Shown here one piece after another: positions 1 to 6,332 of a stretch of DNA of 19,478 nucleotides. Origin of the DNA: DATAYF01 sp036272735 (lineage in GTDB: Bacteria > Chloroflexota > Ktedonobacteria > Ktedonobacterales > Ktedonobacteraceae); NCBI GenBank assembly GCA_036272735.1, contig DATAYF010000072.1, forward strand, positions 1-19,478. The letters run 5' to 3'. Every line of letters starts with the position of its first letter. Positions within the stretch are counted from its first letter, which is position 1. Below the pieces are notes generated by a model. The model did no database searches. It saw nothing but the letters and a program-made list of their open reading frames with translations, and was not told the DNA's origin. A program made the position numbers and the translations under genes.

Positions 1-70
1 CCTTGGCAACGGGCAAAAGGCCCAGGGAATATAGACGCGCGGAGGTCATCTCTCGCGGCGAGTCGTTAAA

Positions 71-140
71 AGGACCGAGGTACCACGCCCTTACAGTTCC
101 CGTTCGTCGGGCTACTACAAGGGCGTAACACCTCGGTCCT
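71..140 (-). terminator. 22-bp stem hairpin downstream of the sigma factor gene
   Basis: Arms at 71-92 and 119-140 pair along all 22 positions when read as minus-strand RNA. Three positions are G-U wobbles there, and they would be A-C mismatches in plus-strand RNA, so the structure fits a minus-strand transcript. The 26-nt loop holds a small CCCG/CGGG inner hairpin. The 3' side ends in a run of only four U. The position, 25 nt beyond the sigma factor stop codon, suggests a terminator or 3'-end stabiliser. Positions 1-70 hold two more short inverted repeats (38-44 with 50-57, and one cut by the window edge) but no gene. Confidence 0.6.
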
Positions 141-164
141 ACTAGTATCTATTTCCCAGCCGGA

Positions 165-1376
165 TTAGCCGCGCAGTCGGTCGAGTACAGGTGGCTGGCG
201 CAGCTTGGCAAGCGCACCGGCTTCGATCTGGCGCACGCGCTCACGGGTGATGCCCAGCTCACGTCCGACCTGCTCCAAAGGATGGGCCTGGTTGTTGCCA
301 AGACCAAAACGGAGTTGCAGGACCAACTGTTCGCGTGGCGTCAGCACGGCTTCGAGTACGTGCTGCACTTCATCTTTCAGCGTCTGCGTGGTGGCGACGT
401 CTTCGGGCGTAGCGGATTCAGTATCGGCCAGCACATCGCCTAATTCCTGCTCCTCGTCCTCACCAACGGGCAATTCCAGAGAGACAGGGGCACCAGGAGC
501 AGCCTGTAGCTCTACCATGCGTATGGGATCGAGCCCGGTTGCCACGGCCAATTCGTCCTCTGTTGGTTCGCGTCCAAGCTCCTGAATGAGGCGCTGGCGC
601 TCACGGCGAATGCGGTTCAGAGCAGTATTGACATAGACTGGTAGTCGAATAGTGCGCCCCTTATCGGCAACGGCGCGACTAATCGCCTGACGAATCCACC
701 AGGTGGCATGGGTGGAAAAACGATGACCACGACGCCAGTCATAGCGCTGGACTGCCCTGATCAGGCCGATATTCCCCTCTTGAATAAGATCAAGCAAGGT
801 AAGGCCACGGCCAACGTAACGCTTGGCGATGCTCACCACGAGGCGCAGATTTGCCAGAATAAACTGTCGCATGGCGTCGCGCTCACCGGCTTCAATGCGC
901 TTGGCCAGGTCAATTTCGCGCTCGTGTGTGATCATTGGGACGCGCCCGATTTCGCGCAGGTAGGTCATCACTGCATCGGACTCACCAACGTCAGCGTTAT
1001 TCAGTGCCTCATCCTGATCTTCAGAGCGACGGCGGCGCGCAGGAGCGCGACGTACCGAATGCTCTTCCGGCGCGGGACGGGAGGTAGGGGCAAGCGCCGT
1101 ATTACCCTCTTCGAGATCAGACGATGTTGGAAGAGGAGTCAGCTCTTCATGCATATCAGACATTTCCTCTAACTCAAGTGTGCCGGTGTCTGTGAAATCT
1201 TCCTCCAGCTCTAGCCCGTCTTTACGTGCCTCCTCCGTTCCATCTTCAGATGTATTATGGTCAAGATCACTTTTGAGCAGCTTCTCGACAATATCAATCG
1301 CCTGCTCATGATCTGAATCCTTTTTTGTATTGAGTGTAAGCGTTGTTCCCGTCATGGCACGCTTTAAGTCCATCAT
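165..1376 (-). CDS. RNA polymerase sigma factor, RpoD/SigA type (sigma-70 group 1/2)
   Basis: A 403-residue sigma-70 family protein that directs core RNA polymerase to -35/-10 promoters. Residues 1-130 are an acidic, low-complexity extension ending in an Arg-rich patch (109-118); canonical region 1.1 is not recognisable. Region 1.2 lies at about 133-165. Region 2 lies at 171-240, with the melting and -10 segment around RFSTHATWWIRQAISRA. Region 3 spans about 241-325. Region 4 spans about 335-395, with the helix-turn-helix segment LGITRERVRQIEAGALAKLR. The regions 2.4 and 4.2 are of primary-sigma type, not ECF or SigB/F type. The start codon ATG (a second ATG follows directly) is preceded by GGAGGG about 7 nt upstream. 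It may be the primary sigma factor or one of several group 2 paralogues; the window alone cannot decide. Confidence 0.93.
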   Translation of the reverse strand: MMDLKRAMTGTTLTLNTKKDSDHEQAIDIVEKLLKSDLDHNTSEDGTEEARKDGLELEEDFTDTGTLELEEMSDMHEELTPLPTSSDLEEGNTALAPTSRPAPEEHSVRRAPARRRRSEDQDEALNNADVGESDAVMTYLREIGRVPMITHEREIDLAKRIEAGERDAMRQFILANLRLVVSIAKRYVGRGLTLLDLIQEGNIGLIRAVQRYDWRRGHRFSTHATWWIRQAISRAVADKGRTIRLPVYVNTALNRIRRERQRLIQELGREPTEDELAVATGLDPIRMVELQAAPGAPVSLELPVGEDEEQELGDVLADTESATPEDVATTQTLKDEVQHVLEAVLTPREQLVLQLRFGLGNNQAHPLEQVGRELGITRERVRQIEAGALAKLRQPPVLDRLRG

Positions 1377-1415
1377 TGTGCGCCCTCCAAGGAAAGTAAG
1401 TATATCCTAAGCAGC

Positions 1416-1444
1416 AAGATATAAGTTTTGTAGGTCTGGTCCAA
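1416..1444 (-). promoter_or_regulatory. Candidate sigma-70 promoter for the sigma factor gene
   Basis: On the minus strand TTGGAC (1444-1439) is separated by exactly 17 nt from TATCTT (1421-1416), which would start a transcript near 1409 with a leader of about 33 nt. Both hexamers are imperfect. Other AT-rich possibilities exist further upstream, so this is only the best placed candidate. Confidence 0.35.
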
Positions 1445-1506
1445 CACTCAGGAAAAGCGAGCCTTTTTCGAACCGTTGTCCGAGTGCCGAATATGGGAGG
1501 AAATCA

Positions 1507-1520
1507 AGGATACATATCCT
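1507..1520. promoter_or_regulatory. 14-bp perfect palindrome upstream of the sigma factor gene
   Basis: AGGATACATATCCT is a perfect inverted repeat (6-bp arms, 2-bp centre) about 130 bp upstream of the sigma factor start. Its right half recurs as TATATCCTA at 1401-1409, next to the predicted transcription start. This could be an operator with a second half-site; no regulator is identifiable. Confidence 0.3.
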
Positions 1521-1596
1521 ATCTTTAATAATAGAACACCGCCAAGTCGGAAATTATTCCTACTCCAATTATAACGCATGACCTCCTTTCATTCTA

Positions 1597-1655
1597 GTCC
1601 CCTAGAGACCAGTTTTTCGCCCCGGTTTGGACATGCATGCAGGATCGGGCGAAAA
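1597..1655 (-). terminator. Inverted repeats downstream of the DedA gene
   Basis: Perfect 9-bp arms TTTTCGCCC (1614-1622) and GGGCGAAAA (1647-1655) enclose a loop with the palindrome CATGCATG. A second weaker hairpin (about 1597-1615, two G-U pairs in minus-strand RNA) follows in the direction of the DedA transcript. There is no long U-tract, so a termination role is an inference from position, some 40 nt after the stop codon. The interval 1377-1696 otherwise holds the sigma factor promoter region and no convincing gene. Confidence 0.35.
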
Positions 1656-1696
1656 TTTGGCTTCAGGACCTTATCATGTATACGTTTTACGGGTAC

Positions 1697-2407
1697 TCAA
1701 AGTGGCAAGGTGTCAGGATTCTGCTTGGGTATGTCCAGGATTCCTGGCTGAGAACTGTGTGGTCTGACGACGCTATGCCGCTGAACATGCGCGACCCGGC
1801 TGCGCCCGCCCAGGCGCACCAGTTGCCATGCTAAATAAATGGTCATACCCAGGGCACAAACAAATAGTGTTACGGTTCCAAGTACGTCCCCAACCTCTTC
1901 CCAGCTTGCACCAAAGGCCAAGCCAAGGCCAAGCGAGATCAGCGCGTTGATAGATTCGCCGATGAAGTCACCAGCCAAGAAGCAGCGATAAGGGTAAAGT
2001 TCGGCACCCGCCAGCAGGTTAATCGGGCTACCCAGGGCCGAAAACAGAAAACGGCTCAAAAAGATAGCCCAAAAACCACGACGTTGAAAATAGAGGCGCG
2101 AACGTTTGATAAGCGCTGGCGAGATGAAGCGTAGCGCGTGCTCACGTTCTAGCCATAAGAAGACTTTGCTGCCAAATTGTCTGCCCAGCACATACCCTAT
2201 GCTATCTCCACATACGGAGGCCGAAATTGCAATGGCCGCCAGCAGTACGATATTAAAATCGCCCAGCGCCGCAAAAGCCCCGGCCGCCAGCAGTACAAAC
2301 GTGATGGGCAAAGGCAGGCCAATAGCCGCACAAAAAATCGTTACCCACAGCGCCGGGTAACCATAGCTTTGCAACCAACCTAGCAGTAAAGGCAGCATGG
2401 TATTCAC
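1697..2407 (-). CDS. DedA/VTT-family membrane protein
   Basis: A 236-residue polytopic inner-membrane protein of the DedA (VTT, SNARE-associated) family. Members are linked to lipid scrambling, undecaprenyl-phosphate recycling or membrane-potential homeostasis; the substrate here cannot be told. The N-terminal hydrophobic block with IGLPLPITFVLLAAGAFA (about 29-46) matches the family re-entrant segment. A central arginine motif lies in FLSRFLFSALGSPINLLAG (about 115-133), and further hydrophobic spans follow to about residue 198. The polar C-terminal tail of about 35 residues is unusual in length. The start is GTG rather than the ATG nine bases later. The motif GGGAGG lies 8 nt before the GTG, and the upstream gene ends in GTGTGA, so stop and start overlap by four bases. 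This suggests translational coupling. Confidence 0.85.
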   Translation of the reverse strand: MNTMLPLLLGWLQSYGYPALWVTIFCAAIGLPLPITFVLLAAGAFAALGDFNIVLLAAIAISASVCGDSIGYVLGRQFGSKVFLWLEREHALRFISPALIKRSRLYFQRRGFWAIFLSRFLFSALGSPINLLAGAELYPYRCFLAGDFIGESINALISLGLGLAFGASWEEVGDVLGTVTLFVCALGMTIYLAWQLVRLGGRSRVAHVQRHSVVRPHSSQPGILDIPKQNPDTLPL

Positions 2408-2847
2408 ACGGCAATCCTCCCTGGTTGATACTTTTTATTGGGTCCGGGCGCAGGATACACCGGGAAATGATCAGAATGCTGATAGCGTTTGATTGCCTGC
2501 TGCACCTTGTTGATAATTTCAGCATCGGGATGTTTTGTTGAAAGGGCAATGGTATGGAGCGTGGTATTTTGGAATGTTGTGTGCAACGTCGTATATGCAG
2601 GCGGCTTCTTTTGTGGCTTGACATCCAGCGTTGCATACAGATAATCGGGTGGAACGTGATAAATATGAGAGATGAAAGGAACCGTCATCCAGGGCTGAAT
2701 AGCCCGTACATCGTCTACACGCGCGAATTTTTGTTGCACTTGTAGGCTGTGAACTGCTCCCAGCGTGGCATGGGCAGCAAAAAAAGTTCCGCTCAGGGAC
2801 ATGAGCAACAGAACCCCAATGAGAGCAAACTTCACCCGCAAATTCAC
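2404..2847 (-). CDS. Membrane-anchored protein with a PWMT-type motif, function unknown
   Basis: A 147-residue protein with a hydrophobic N-terminal segment (about 7-27) that acts as signal anchor or uncleaved signal peptide; the rest is soluble and presumably extracytoplasmic. Residues 46-75 contain DVRAIQPWMTVPFISHIYHV followed by PPDYLYATLDV, which has the look of a compact helical motif. The C-terminal part is rich in His, Pro and Lys and is not recognised. The gene starts with GTG behind a G-rich stretch (GGGGG, 7 nt spacing) and ends in a GTGA overlap with the DedA gene, so the two are expressed as one unit. This coupling suggests a partner or accessory of the DedA protein. No enzymatic residues are evident and no function is assigned. 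Confidence 0.75.
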   Translation of the reverse strand: MNLRVKFALIGVLLLMSLSGTFFAAHATLGAVHSLQVQQKFARVDDVRAIQPWMTVPFISHIYHVPPDYLYATLDVKPQKKPPAYTTLHTTFQNTTLHTIALSTKHPDAEIINKVQQAIKRYQHSDHFPVYPAPGPNKKYQPGRIAV

Positions 2848-2873
2848 AATTCAACCCCCACTCGTGCAGTATC

Positions 2874-2903
2874 TTGACGCGGCCTCATCTGTTCTTTTAG
2901 AAT
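2874..2903 (+). promoter_or_regulatory. Promoter of the dUTPase gene, predicted leaderless
   Basis: TTGACG (2874-2879), an 18-nt spacer and TAGAAT (2898-2903) form a good sigma-70 promoter. Seven bases later comes the dUTPase ATG at 2911, which is where transcription should start. No Shine-Dalgarno sequence precedes this ATG. The simplest reading is a leaderless mRNA. Confidence 0.6.
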
Positions 2904-2910
2904 ACCACGT

Positions 2911-3360
2911 ATGGGAATATCTGTACAGCTATTGAATGTCAGAATTAAACGCGTCGATACAACACTAGAACTGCCCACGTACGCGACAGCGGGTTCGGTC
3001 GGGTTCGACCTTGCATGTCGCGAGCAGACGGTGATCGGACCGCGTGAGTTGGGGCGCATTCCCGGCAATCTGATCGTAGAGACGCCAGCGGGTTATATGT
3101 TGATGCTCACCATGCGCAGCAGCACAGCGCGGCGCATGGGGCTACTCATGCCCAATGGAGTTGGCATTATCGATCAGGACTATTGCGGCGAGGGCGACGA
3201 GTTGATGATTGCAGTCTACAATTTCCGCGATACCGAGACGACCGTGCAGCGCGGCGAACGTATTGCCCAGGGTATCTTCGTACCGATTACGCGGGTTGCC
3301 TGGTCAGAAGTGGAGACAGTAGGAGAGGGCCGTGGCGGTTTTGGAAGCACAGGTGTATAA
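2911..3360 (+). CDS. dut: Deoxyuridine 5'-triphosphate nucleotidohydrolase (dUTPase)
   Basis: Trimeric dUTPase hydrolyses dUTP to dUMP and pyrophosphate, keeping uracil out of DNA and supplying dUMP for dTMP synthesis in the cytoplasm. All five family motifs are present in its 149 residues. They are motif 1 AGSVGFDL (27-34), motif 2 RSST (69-72), motif 3 GVGIIDQDYCGE (83-94, catalytic Asp88 and uracil-stacking Tyr91), motif 4 RGERIAQ (114-120) and the glycine-rich motif 5 RGGFGSTG (141-148). The length is typical. The ATG lies at the predicted transcription start, so the message appears leaderless. Two bases separate its stop from the J-domain gene, indicating one operon. Confidence 0.95.
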   Translation: MGISVQLLNVRIKRVDTTLELPTYATAGSVGFDLACREQTVIGPRELGRIPGNLIVETPAGYMLMLTMRSSTARRMGLLMPNGVGIIDQDYCGEGDELMIAVYNFRDTETTVQRGERIAQGIFVPITRVAWSEVETVGEGRGGFGSTGV

Positions 3361-3362
3361 AC

Positions 3363-3704
3363 ATGTTATTACCGGATTATTACGCAATATTGGGCGTCTC
3401 GAACGATGCCACGCTTGAAGAGATCAAGCGCGCGTATCGCCGCCTGGCACGAAAGTACCATCCTGATGTAAACAAAGAGACGCAGGACGAACGCATCAAA
3501 AAATTGAACGCGGCGTACGCGGTGCTGAGCAATACAGCGGGACGAGCGGCCTACGATATCCAGCGCCTTGAAGCGAAGCGAACGGCGCTTATCGTAGAGA
3601 TGTTGCGCAGGCGACAATTCGAGCAGAGCCAGCAGCCACGTATGACCTGGAAAGAAGGCGTGATCGGTTTTGTACGCGAGTTGAAGAAAGGCTTGCACGG
3701 GTAG
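3363..3704 (+). CDS. Short J-domain (DnaJ-like) co-chaperone
   Basis: A 113-residue protein. Residues 4-64 form a J domain, beginning DYYAILGVS and carrying the invariant HPD triad at 33-35 (KYHPDVNKE). This triad stimulates the ATPase of DnaK-type Hsp70 partners. There is no G/F-rich segment, zinc-finger region or C-terminal substrate-binding domain, so it is not a full DnaJ but a type III J-protein. The C-terminal 50 residues are basic and helical and may choose the client or location. The start ATG lies two bases after the dUTPase stop with only a weak ribosome-binding site, so translation probably depends on ribosomes arriving from dut. A longer upstream extension in this frame would overlap dut and is rejected. 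The nested-repeat element begins four bases after its stop. Confidence 0.88.
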   Translation: MLLPDYYAILGVSNDATLEEIKRAYRRLARKYHPDVNKETQDERIKKLNAAYAVLSNTAGRAAYDIQRLEAKRTALIVEMLRRRQFEQSQQPRMTWKEGVIGFVRELKKGLHG

Positions 3705-3708
3705 CACG

Positions 3709-3912
3709 ACGGCCCCCGCAAGGAGGCCGTACCATACCCGGTGAAGCCGCGTCACCCGGTGAAGCCACGTCCTTCGTATATGGTAGCGGCCTCCCTTGCG
3801 GGCAATACCGCTTAAATAAATGCAATGGCAAGCTCAATTTGGCTATTCTACCTCATCCTTATTGAGCTTCCATTCTTCGTATTTAAGGGGTATTGTCCCT
3901 TGCGGGGGCCGT
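3709..3912. repeat. 204-bp element of nested inverted repeats (MITE-like)
   Basis: The element begins and ends with a perfect 15-bp inverted repeat (ACGGCCCCCGCAAGG at 3709-3723, its complement at 3898-3912). Inside are three further hairpins. A pairs 3715-3736 with 3779-3802 (two single-base bulges). B pairs 3800-3818 with 3880-3899. C pairs 3824-3838 with 3861-3874. Hairpin A's loop contains an 18-bp unit, ACCCGGTGAAGCCRCGTC, twice in tandem (3736-3771). The left end can pair either with A's right arm or with the far end, so two folds compete. No coding sequence and no clear target-site duplication are visible. It may be a non-autonomous mobile element or a structured RNA; hairpin A could also terminate the dut operon. 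Confidence 0.7.
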
Positions 3913-3927
3913 TCAAGAAGCCGCCTC

Positions 3928-3956
3928 TATTGGCTATTTGGTAGTTTGCTTATACT
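3928..3956 (+). promoter_or_regulatory. Candidate promoter for the 88-aa gene
   Basis: TATACT at 3951-3956 is a plausible -10, with TATTGG (17-nt spacer) or TTGGCT (15-nt spacer) as weak -35 options. It would give a leader of about 40 nt carrying GAGGAG, 7 nt before the GTG start at 4004. Confidence 0.35.
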
Positions 3957-4003
3957 GCACACAGAGAGGTTTACTGATTGTTCTTACATAGAGGAGACAC
4001 GCA

Positions 4004-4270
4004 GTGAGTAATTTCAACCTTGGTGATCTTATGGGTAAGCTTCCTGGCAGCCAGCGAGCAGGTGGAGTGAGTGGTGACACTGTAAAGGCGGCACGAGGGC
4101 AGGTCGATGGTGTGATCAATCAGGCGATAGATCGCCTGGCGGGTACCGTGCCCGGTGGTGAGCAGTACGCCTCCCAGGCCAAACAAGCCATCAGTGGTGC
4201 ACTCAATAATTTGCAGCAACAGTTGGAGAATGAGGTCTCGCGGCGTATGGGTGGTGGTGGTCAGCCGTAG
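4004..4270 (+). CDS. Small helical protein of unknown function
   Basis: An 88-residue protein starting at GTG, supported by GAGGAG (3991-3996) at 7-nt spacing. It has no membrane span or signal peptide. Residues 24-80 are predicted by eye to form amphipathic helices (for example VDGVINQAIDRLAG and ISGALNNLQQQLENEVSRR), and the tail is glycine-rich. The N-terminal part is flexible (Gly/Ser/Pro). Composition and length resemble small stress-induced or antitoxin-like helical proteins, but no family motif is recognised. It is monocistronic, followed at once by a strong hairpin. Confidence 0.7.
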   Translation: MSNFNLGDLMGKLPGSQRAGGVSGDTVKAARGQVDGVINQAIDRLAGTVPGGEQYASQAKQAISGALNNLQQQLENEVSRRMGGGGQP

Positions 4271-4291
4271 TTTCTTCCTTCATGTGGCATA

Positions 4292-4342
4292 CGAAAGAGG
4301 TGGATGGGAGCTTTTGCAGAGCGCTTCCACCCACCTCTTTCG
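4292..4342. terminator. 20-bp hairpin between convergent genes
   Basis: Arms 4292-4311 and 4323-4342 pair over 20 positions with one mismatch and one G-U pair, whichever strand is read. The symmetry and the location between convergent genes (the 88-aa gene on plus, the microprotein gene on minus) suggest a bidirectional terminator. Neither side has a U-tract. Confidence 0.6.
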
Positions 4343-4354
4343 CATTACGAACTC

Positions 4355-4471
4355 CTATGCTGACGCGTTCTGTTCCTCTTTGCGTGCCTGGATGAAGGAG
4401 AGGATGAGCGAACCCAGTAGTACGCACACTAGGGCAATCTCCATTGTACTGAACGTCTTTTTCCTTTGCAT
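4355..4471 (-). CDS. 38-aa single-span membrane microprotein
   Basis: A short open frame reads MQRKKTFST, then a hydrophobic segment (about 10-28, MEIALVCVLLGSLILSFI), then a charged tail ending RKEEQNASA. The ATG at 4471-4469 is preceded by AGGAGA with 7-nt spacing. The basic N-terminus, one transmembrane helix and polar C-terminus are typical of real small membrane proteins. It lies 42 nt after the end of the GT39-type glycosyltransferase gene on the same strand and may be its last cistron. No family is recognised. It could instead be a chance frame, but the ribosome-binding site and composition argue for coding. Confidence 0.55.
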   Translation of the reverse strand: MQRKKTFSTMEIALVCVLLGSLILSFIQARKEEQNASA

Positions 4472-4513
4472 AATGTCATCTCCTGCTTTTATAGTAATCC
4501 TCGCGCTACAACA

Positions 4514-6067
4514 TTAATTCTTGAGCCACAAACTGCTCCCATTCCCATAATTACGCACCATATGATAGTTGTGTGTCAACCAATTATAGAAGGGCGCGAG
4601 TACCGGAATGTGCAAGCGATGGGTCAAGAAGAGCACAGCATGCACCTGTGATTGTGCTGCCTGCTGAATAAGCTGCTGGTTGGTCAGGTAGCCGGTTTCG
4701 ACGCGCACGCTGGAAGTGTCCACCAGGCCCGGCGGTGTGCTGCGGTCGGCCTGGGCAGCCACAAATTGACCGTCGGTGAGCACCATCTGACCGGGCTGCG
4801 TCACGCTTTGCAGATCGTGCATCACGTGCATACTGGGACTCTGTAGGGCTGCCATCGCACGTCCATGCTGTTCGCGCAGGTAGGTACTACTGTTGGCGAA
4901 GTTCACAGCCGATGTTAGCAGGATGAGCAGCACAGCCACCATGGTCGCGATGGTAACCACATTTTTGAAGTTGCCGTTACGCACCTGCTGCCAGGGGATG
5001 GGAGCCAGGCCCATTATCGCCAGGCCAACCAGCGGCGGCACTAGGATCACCAGGTGGTGCGGGAACAGTGGTACCTGTCGCCACAAAAGGTAGAGTGAGG
5101 CAAGAAACCAGCCCGACAGCGGAACAATACGCCAATCACGGCGTAGCAACGCTACCACCGTACCATACAGAGCGGTCAGGGCCAGCAACGTGAGCAATCC
5201 GCTGATAATGGTATGAGTGTTGGTGCTCTGCGAGGAACTCAAGGCCCTGTCAGCAGCGGTGTGGAAGCTGATGACGCTCTGCAAAAATTGTTTCCACGCA
5301 CCAACAAAGGGCAAGAGCACGAGAGCTGTTACCACCACAAACACGAGCACGCCAACCAGCAACGAGGCCGAGGCACGCCAGCGCTGATTGGTGGGTAGGT
5401 GAAAAATCTGCCACAGACGTGCCAACGCCAGCAAGCCAATCGGTACGAGCGCGGCCACGCCGAAGAGCTTACTTAAAATACTCAGCGCCAGCGCCAGCGT
5501 GGTGAGTCCAGCCAGCACCATGCCCACAGCGCCATCGGGACGCTTCCACCAGTAGTAGGCCAGGCCAACGGCCAGCAGTGAGAACGCGATACAGGGCATC
5601 TCCGCCTGCAACGTCTGTGCTTGCGCCAGATACAGCGGGTTGGCGACGAGCAATAGCAGGGCAGCAATCGCGCCCACGCGTCCACGCAGGGCCTTACCCA
5701 ACAGGAAGGCACCAAGCAGGCCAAGCAGCGAAACCAGCACTATCCCCAGGCGCGCCGCCCAGATCGTTTGCCCAAACCAGACGTAGATCGGATACACCGA
5801 GAGCAAAAACACGGGTGGCTGTGAATAGAAGGTCGATTGGTAGAGCGCGTGTCCCGAGGCCATCGAGCGCAACGTCTGCCAATACACGCCCTCGTCGTAG
5901 CTGTCGCGGTCGAACGGCACGCCCAGGTCATGCAAACGCAACCACAAGGCGATAGCGACGAGCGCGATGGCGATGAGCGCGAACAGCAGGTGATGCCAGG
6001 TGGGGACGCGTCGTGGAGTCGGTTGCTGCGCGTCCATATCCGTAGGTGCTACAGAGCCAGTTGTCAT
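4514..6067 (-). CDS. GT39-type membrane glycosyltransferase (ArnT/PMT-like, GT-C fold)
   Basis: A 517-residue polytopic membrane protein. After a short cytoplasmic N-terminus, the first span (about 28-43) leads into an outer loop with DRDSYDEGVYW (53-63). This is the acidic motif of GT-C enzymes that use polyprenyl-phosphate sugars. YSQPPVFLLSVYPIYVWFG follows (81-99), and then about ten more hydrophobic spans to about residue 400. The last ~120 residues are a soluble, presumably extracytoplasmic domain with a TPPGLVD stretch. Family members move a sugar from a lipid carrier to lipid, glycan or protein outside the membrane; donor and acceptor are unknown here. The ATG start has only a weak AAGAG-type ribosome-binding site. 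The interval 6068-6188 upstream is AT-rich and without a gene. Confidence 0.85.
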   Translation of the reverse strand: MTTGSVAPTDMDAQQPTPRRVPTWHHLLFALIAIALVAIALWLRLHDLGVPFDRDSYDEGVYWQTLRSMASGHALYQSTFYSQPPVFLLSVYPIYVWFGQTIWAARLGIVLVSLLGLLGAFLLGKALRGRVGAIAALLLLVANPLYLAQAQTLQAEMPCIAFSLLAVGLAYYWWKRPDGAVGMVLAGLTTLALALSILSKLFGVAALVPIGLLALARLWQIFHLPTNQRWRASASLLVGVLVFVVVTALVLLPFVGAWKQFLQSVISFHTAADRALSSSQSTNTHTIISGLLTLLALTALYGTVVALLRRDWRIVPLSGWFLASLYLLWRQVPLFPHHLVILVPPLVGLAIMGLAPIPWQQVRNGNFKNVVTIATMVAVLLILLTSAVNFANSSTYLREQHGRAMAALQSPSMHVMHDLQSVTQPGQMVLTDGQFVAAQADRSTPPGLVDTSSVRVETGYLTNQQLIQQAAQSQVHAVLFLTHRLHIPVLAPFYNWLTHNYHMVRNYGNGSSLWLKN

Positions 6068-6188
6068 AATACTATCTCTTTATATATCCATTTTCAATGT
6101 AGATAGCTCGTAGAGAATGTTTTTATTGCCATCCTCACGATAGCAGATGCAAGGGAAATGTTCAAGCTGTTTGTACTTATTAGCTTTT

Positions 6189-6305
6189 TTAAGATTTATC
6201 AGCACGTGCCTGCTGGTTGTCCAAAGCGCTGATGTAGGGTAGCGCTTCAGCGAGCAATGATGTAGTAACGAAATGGTCGCCCGCGACCAGAATACGTGTC
6301 TGCAT
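6189..6305 (-). pseudogene. Remnant of a 2-hydroxyacid dehydrogenase-like gene
   Basis: A 38-codon frame begins MQTRILVAGDHFVTTSLLAEAL, split here as MQTRILVAGD and HFVTTSLLAEAL, which resembles the N-terminus of NAD-dependent 2-hydroxyacid dehydrogenases. It then runs into unrelated sequence and stops after ARADKS. The start is well formed, with GGGGGAA about 7 nt before the ATG, and it lies 27 nt after the histidine phosphatase stop. It therefore sits where a third gene of the kinase operon would be. About 290 residues, including the NAD-binding fold and catalytic residues, are missing. The resemblance is from memory of the family; a genuine small protein is the alternative. Confidence 0.45.
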
Positions 6306-6332
6306 AAAACATTCCCCCTGTGCTATTGAGTA

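Noticed and set aside
71..140. T-box riboswitch, because minus-strand RNA has GGGCGUGGUACC near a hairpin
   Set aside because: The motif is only partly like the T-box consensus, it lies fully within a 22-bp stem, and there is no room for a Stem I between it and the sigma factor stop.
1448..1579. 43-codon minus-strand frame with a full AAAGGAGGT sequence just before its ATG
   Set aside because: Only two bases separate the GGAGG core from the ATG, too close for initiation, and the product has no coherent features. It covers the upstream control region of the sigma factor gene.
3183..3362. Longer start for the J-domain protein inside dut
   Set aside because: The extra residues come from a different reading frame of dut and do not resemble a J-protein N-terminus, while the ATG at 3363 gives the standard one.
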